Source: an uncultured Bacteroidota bacterium (GTDB taxonomy: Bacteria; Bacteroidota; Bacteroidia; Chitinophagales; Saprospiraceae). From it: DNA of 64,000 nt. Under the pieces are notes generated by a model, which did no database searches, was not told the DNA's origin, and was given only the letters and a program-made list of their open reading frames with translations. Where the stretch lies: contig CALMSX010000115.1 of NCBI GenBank assembly GCA_937872515.1, forward strand, positions 119,849-183,848, given 5' to 3'. This document shows, piece by piece, positions 60,353-64,000 of the stretch (positions are counted from its first letter, which is position 1; each line of letters begins with the position of its first letter). Position numbers and translations under genes: made by a program.

Positions 60353-62917
60353 TCAGTGTTTAATAAGTTGAACAGGAAGGTTCTGACGAGTTGCCTCTGT
60401 TATGTGTACGGTATCGATGTCGTTGGCCGTTTCAATCAGTGAATGGATATCATGGAGGGTGCCGATGCTACTAGCAGTTGGCTGGTACAACTCAAATCTG
60501 TCGTTTTTAAAATAGTAAAATTGGTGATCCTCAGGATCAATGGCAACCAGGTGAACCCATCCTTTGGCAAACCATTCATACAGAGACTTTTCCTGTTTTA
60601 TGGTATTCAATATAATATCCGGATGATGTTCCACCATTACTAAAAGTCTGATGGGGTCATGCACTTCTATCATCTGCAAGGGTAGTCCCGCTCTTAAATC
60701 GCCATCGCTACTATTGGCAACTCCTATCAAACCCATCACGTTATGAGGCAGTTTGGTACCTGAACCAAGTTTGTAGTTGTCAACCCTTGAAAAATAATAC
60801 TCCAGATTAATACCACCACACACTGGAGGTATCGGTCTTATCACTCCCAGTAATTTTTTGCCGTCTGGATCTGTTTTATAATCATAGGAATTCATAAAGG
60901 CCCTTCTATCGAGGAAAACACCTTTGGTCAAATTTCTTTTCCCAATAAAACAAAGCGCATTGGTTGAATGTCCAAGTTCAGGTCTGGGTTCAAACATAGA
61001 TACAGAACGTTTCCTGATGGCTTCTCTTACTTTGTGAATATTCTGGTTTGAATCAATAGATGCAAATCTCCGCGACCTTTCCTTGGCATTTAAGTTGAGC
61101 GCGTTTTCAAATTTGTCTACATTTTCAAGATGGCGAAGACTATTTTCTGCACTTAGATTGGGCGTATCATAGAATGCCATTTCATCGCTGGCTGTATCGT
61201 GTAGAGCAGCTAAAAACTGGGTACTATCCGGTATAGACAGGCCTCTATCTTTCAGGTTTTTTCTCACCTTCGGATGATTTGCCATAAAACAAAATACACG
61301 AGCATTCACCGAACCCGGTCTTCCACTGCACGCTCCGCAATCATAGGCTCCATGATAAGGATTGTTGGCACTGCTGGAACCATGAGCTACTACATAAACA
61401 ATGGGAGCAAAATCACGATTCAAACCCATACCTTGCAATAGATTCTCTACCCTTGTAGTCATTTCTTCAAGTGTAAACCCAACCTGCAGCCCATTTTCTC
61501 TATCTCCGGGATGAAGGTTTTCAATATGCAGTTCTCCATCAATATTCATGTGGGCAAATGCATTGGTATGCGCTGCTCCGGATGAGGGTTTGAATAGATT
61601 AAACAAAAGTTTTATTGCTGCCCAAAAGCCCAATGATAGAGTCACAATAAAGGATTCAACCGAATGCGATTTTTTAGAATAAAGCAATTCTTTTTGACGT
61701 CCACCTGAATTCGCATATTCTTTGATTAAGTATTCAGGTGTAACAGGAGCAGGACAGAGTTTTTCGTAGAATTTGCCGTTATGTGGTTGAAAGAAAAACT
61801 CAACACCAAAGAATCCGGGACATCCCAATGTTTCACAACTTTTATCAATGGCTTCAATGTGACGTCTCAATGAGTCTTCTCGATCATCGATGCAAAATAT
61901 GGCCTGGAAACTTTTCTGACTGATTTGCGGAAGTTCTATTTCTTTTGCCTGCTTGAGTCCATACAAAACTTCATTGTAGTAAGTCCATTCAAATGCATCT
62001 TGCCATATCATCAAAACTTCGTGTATTTCTGTGCTTTGATAAGGTTTATGCAAATCAATTGGAGGGGGCAGGGGTGAAGAAGAAAGGGGTTGCCATTTCC
62101 CTTCTCCTAAATTGAAGTTGAGCGCATCAATTTCAAGAGCCAATTCCAGATATACCAAATCTTCAAAATGAATATTTTTTTTGTATAAGATGGTCTCTGG
62201 TCTTTCTTCAATTGTACTAACCATTCCAGACCACCCTCTGTGGCTGAATTGCTGATCATAGAGATATTGCTCATAATAGATAGTATCACCCACCAATACT
62301 TTTAACATTTTCTCTATAGTATTGTCCGGATCCAGAAACATTTTTCTGGCACTCCGGGTCTTAAAGAAACTGCTGTAACTATTTTCTTCCAGGGTGGTAA
62401 TAGCTTTTTTTAAACCCTTGTCAACAAATGGGAAATGCCAGATGGCAATTCCCTGATCCAAATAGCTGCAAAGAATTCTGAACAATAACGGATGGACGGC
62501 ATTGTCTAAGTCAAAGGCATATACCTGACTCCATCTTTTCCTGATCTGACCAACTCTGGGGTCTACCAAAGTATCATATTTCTGAACGAGCAGTTTATGG
62601 CTCCATTCAGGGACCGAATGTGTGCCATGCCTGGATTCAATCACTTTTACCAAAACATCTTCTCTGATCCTTCCACTTTTGTAAAGTGCCCTGAAATCAT
62701 CCAATGGCAGGGTTACCTGATACCCAAAAATTGATGATGATTGGAAAATAGCATCATAAAACGATAGGTGCTGTAATGAATGTAATGTATTGTGGTGGAC
62801 AAAATCTTTTAGAGGTGTCTGTGAAGGCAAGTGGTGCCTCAATTCGTGCAAAATAGTGTGCAAATCCAAACCACTATCTTTTTTTACATCTTCTGATGTC
62901 ATAACCGGAATTTCCAT
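60353..62917 (-). CDS. dabA: DabA (DUF2309), carbonic-anhydrase-like subunit of inorganic-carbon transporter
   Basis: 854 aa DUF2309 protein. The predicted zinc ligands are Cys342 and Asp344 (FCIDDREDS), His512 (VVAHGSSS) and Cys527 (YDCGACSGRPG). The spacing C-x-D and 15 residues from His to Cys is the same as in the characterised DabA of Halothiobacillus (Cys351, Asp353, His524, Cys539). The N-terminal region PLKDFVHHNTLHSL is the family opening. With DabB it forms an energised, membrane-associated one-way CO2-to-bicarbonate converter. 46 bp after the SulP gene. Confidence 0.87.
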   Translation of the reverse strand: MEIPVMTSEDVKKDSGLDLHTILHELRHHLPSQTPLKDFVHHNTLHSLQHLSFYDAIFQSSSIFGYQVTLPLDDFRALYKSGRIREDVLVKVIESRHGTHSVPEWSHKLLVQKYDTLVDPRVGQIRKRWSQVYAFDLDNAVHPLLFRILCSYLDQGIAIWHFPFVDKGLKKAITTLEENSYSSFFKTRSARKMFLDPDNTIEKMLKVLVGDTIYYEQYLYDQQFSHRGWSGMVSTIEERPETILYKKNIHFEDLVYLELALEIDALNFNLGEGKWQPLSSSPLPPPIDLHKPYQSTEIHEVLMIWQDAFEWTYYNEVLYGLKQAKEIELPQISQKSFQAIFCIDDREDSLRRHIEAIDKSCETLGCPGFFGVEFFFQPHNGKFYEKLCPAPVTPEYLIKEYANSGGRQKELLYSKKSHSVESFIVTLSLGFWAAIKLLFNLFKPSSGAAHTNAFAHMNIDGELHIENLHPGDRENGLQVGFTLEEMTTRVENLLQGMGLNRDFAPIVYVVAHGSSSANNPYHGAYDCGACSGRPGSVNARVFCFMANHPKVRKNLKDRGLSIPDSTQFLAALHDTASDEMAFYDTPNLSAENSLRHLENVDKFENALNLNAKERSRRFASIDSNQNIHKVREAIRKRSVSMFEPRPELGHSTNALCFIGKRNLTKGVFLDRRAFMNSYDYKTDPDGKKLLGVIRPIPPVCGGINLEYYFSRVDNYKLGSGTKLPHNVMGLIGVANSSDGDLRAGLPLQMIEVHDPIRLLVMVEHHPDIILNTIKQEKSLYEWFAKGWVHLVAIDPEDHQFYYFKNDRFELYQPTASSIGTLHDIHSLIETANDIDTVHITEATRQNLPVQLIKH

Positions 62918-62963
62918 AATTTCTAGAATTTAACAGAGACTGTGATAAAAAAGTCAGGTTGGT

Positions 62964-63923
62964 TTATGATTTATTTTTTCTCCTTGCAGCCAAGGTGTGT
63001 GCTGAAATGGGCTTGTGATCTGAAAGTCCAATAATTTGAAACCTTCCACCACTGTGCTCGTAATCGTGCTGGATGTGGTGAAGATTTTCCAATACAGAAT
63101 GATCTACAAACCGCGTTTTGTGTAAATCTACTGTAACATTAAAGCCTGGAGGTATTTCCTGTAATTTATTTTTAATGCCAATGAAATTTGAGAACACAGC
63201 TGCCTTTTCAATAGAAACAAGGTATTCATCGCCCTCAAAGGATACTTCAATGGGGGCTTTAAACAAGGCTGAAAATGGCGCTCCCCTCATTACATGGAGT
63301 ATTAATTTTAAAGCTATACCTGCTGCAATCCCAACCAAAAGATCTTCGAAAAGGGTGAAAAAGATGGTTACCAGAAAAATGGCCAATTGCTCTTTACCAA
63401 TTTTAAAGGTCTGCACAAATTCTTTGGGGTGCGCCAGTTTAATACCCACTGTGATCAACATGGCAGCAAGTGCAGCATTTGGAATCATTTCTATCAAGGG
63501 CGTTGCCAACAAAACGAAGGTCAAGATAAAGGTGGCATGGAAAAAATTGGCCCATCTGGTTTTGGCCCCACTTGAAACGTTGGCACTGCTTCTGGCCACT
63601 TCTGAGATCATAGGCAGCCCACCCAACAATGCAGCAAGTGTATTGCCTACGCCTACTGCAATCAGATCTTTGTTAGTATCAGATTTACGCTTATAGGGAT
63701 CCAGCATGTCTATGGCTTTTACGGTAAGCAGACTTTCAAGTGATCCAACCAAAGCAAACATGATTACATATTTAATGAATATGCCTGTATGTTGAAATCC
63801 ATCCATCGAGGCATTGAGGTGGATACTACCTAAAAAGTTACCCAACTTCACCATAAGATAAGATGGACCTGCTTGTTTGAACCCATAATAAGTTGCAAGA
63901 GGCATGGCAACTATCAAAACCAA
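62964..63923 (-). CDS. SulP-family anion (bicarbonate?) transporter, C-terminal half; frame broken upstream
   Basis: About 320 residues visible, starting at a TTG (63923); the frame stays open to a TAG at 63957-63959. The sequence KKIPLPLLVLIVAMPLATYYG upstream of and across that start reads as an internal SulP helix, so the N-terminal half of the transporter is missing from this frame. Present: the signature GSLESLLTVKAIDML, NTLAALLGGLPMISEVARSSANVSSGAKTRWANFFHA, several helices, and a C-terminal STAS domain (about 225-310). SulP proteins include the BicA-type bicarbonate carriers; its position before dabAB suggests inorganic carbon. It may be a frameshifted pseudogene or a sequence error. 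Confidence 0.75.
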   Translation of the reverse strand: MVLIVAMPLATYYGFKQAGPSYLMVKLGNFLGSIHLNASMDGFQHTGIFIKYVIMFALVGSLESLLTVKAIDMLDPYKRKSDTNKDLIAVGVGNTLAALLGGLPMISEVARSSANVSSGAKTRWANFFHATFILTFVLLATPLIEMIPNAALAAMLITVGIKLAHPKEFVQTFKIGKEQLAIFLVTIFFTLFEDLLVGIAAGIALKLILHVMRGAPFSALFKAPIEVSFEGDEYLVSIEKAAVFSNFIGIKNKLQEIPPGFNVTVDLHKTRFVDHSVLENLHHIQHDYEHSGGRFQIIGLSDHKPISAHTLAARRKNKS

Positions 63924-63956
63924 AAGGGGAAGAGGAATTTTCTTTACAATAGTCCG

Positions 63957-64000
63957 CTAATTTTTTTTTGAAAAAAAGGAGTAAATGCATAAATTAGCTT
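63957..64000 (-). other. Upstream edge of the SulP gene with an in-frame stop
   Basis: On the minus strand this stretch reads, in the next frame, LIYAFTPFFQKKISGLL before a TAA, which looks like membrane protein sequence and may be the missing SulP part in another frame. It contains an A9 homopolymer (T at 63961-63969). The shift would have to lie after the A-run, between about 63942 and 63959. Confidence 0.4.

Noticed and set aside
63118..63696. 192-codon plus-strand frame opposite the SulP gene
   Set aside because: Antisense frame; the minus strand has a clear transporter and STAS domain.
1..64000. tRNA or rRNA genes, CRISPR arrays, insertion sequences or prophage
   Set aside because: No cloverleaf, regularly spaced repeat, transposase, integrase or terminal inverted repeat pattern was seen when reading the intergenic regions.

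Overview
The window looks like the chromosome of a free-living member of the Bacteroidota. The closest fit is the Saprospiria (Saprospirales), but that narrower placement is inference. The evidence is type IX secretion C-terminal domains (one type B, two type A), Bacteroidota promoters of the form TTTG/TTG-N17-24-TAnnTTTG, a near absence of Shine-Dalgarno sequences, a DUF5606 gene, a futalosine hydrolase, and secY-map-infA-rpmJ without adk. No rRNA, tRNA, CRISPR array, transposase or prophage gene was seen.

Layout. 1-9.4 kb holds the end of a type B secreted SprB-repeat protein, a six-helix membrane protein, a Kazal-domain lipoprotein, alanine dehydrogenase, two translationally coupled DUF3857/transglutaminase-like proteins and an alpha/beta hydrolase. 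9.6-28.1 kb is a ribosomal supercluster in the order str - S10 - spc - alpha: rpsL-rpsG-fusA, then rpsJ to rplQ with secY, map, infA, rpmJ and rpoA. It is divided by a terminator after fusA and by three promoters sharing the 9-mer TACCTTTGC, in front of rpsL, rpsJ and rplP. 28.2-31.5 kb is a Dna2-like nuclease-helicase. 31.7-40.3 kb holds two very large paralogous secreted proteins, each with HYR-like modules, one dockerin-like segment, one cohesin-like domain and a T9SS type A tail. A 400-bp AT-rich divergent region follows, holding four copies of a dyad CATATTA-N10-TAATATG (two perfect). It separates the surface proteins from an NtrC-type response regulator with no DNA-binding domain.

42-58 kb is mostly metabolism and housekeeping: LOG-family hydrolase, prmC, ychF, a hotdog thioesterase, an aminotransferase, an acyl-CoA carboxylase beta subunit, an AsmA-like protein, an ABC-F protein with one apparently dead ATP site, mqnB, a DEYD-box RNA helicase, DUF5606, a lipoprotein and mscL. 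58.5-64 kb is a minus-strand operon SulP - dabA - dabB, predicted to take up inorganic carbon (bicarbonate/CO2). The SulP gene is broken or frameshifted close to the window edge.

Most interesting: the repeated operator-like dyad at 40448-40688, the cohesin+dockerin surface-protein pair, the HTH-less sigma-54 activator next to them, the asymmetric ABC-F protein, and the inorganic-carbon cluster in an apparent heterotroph.
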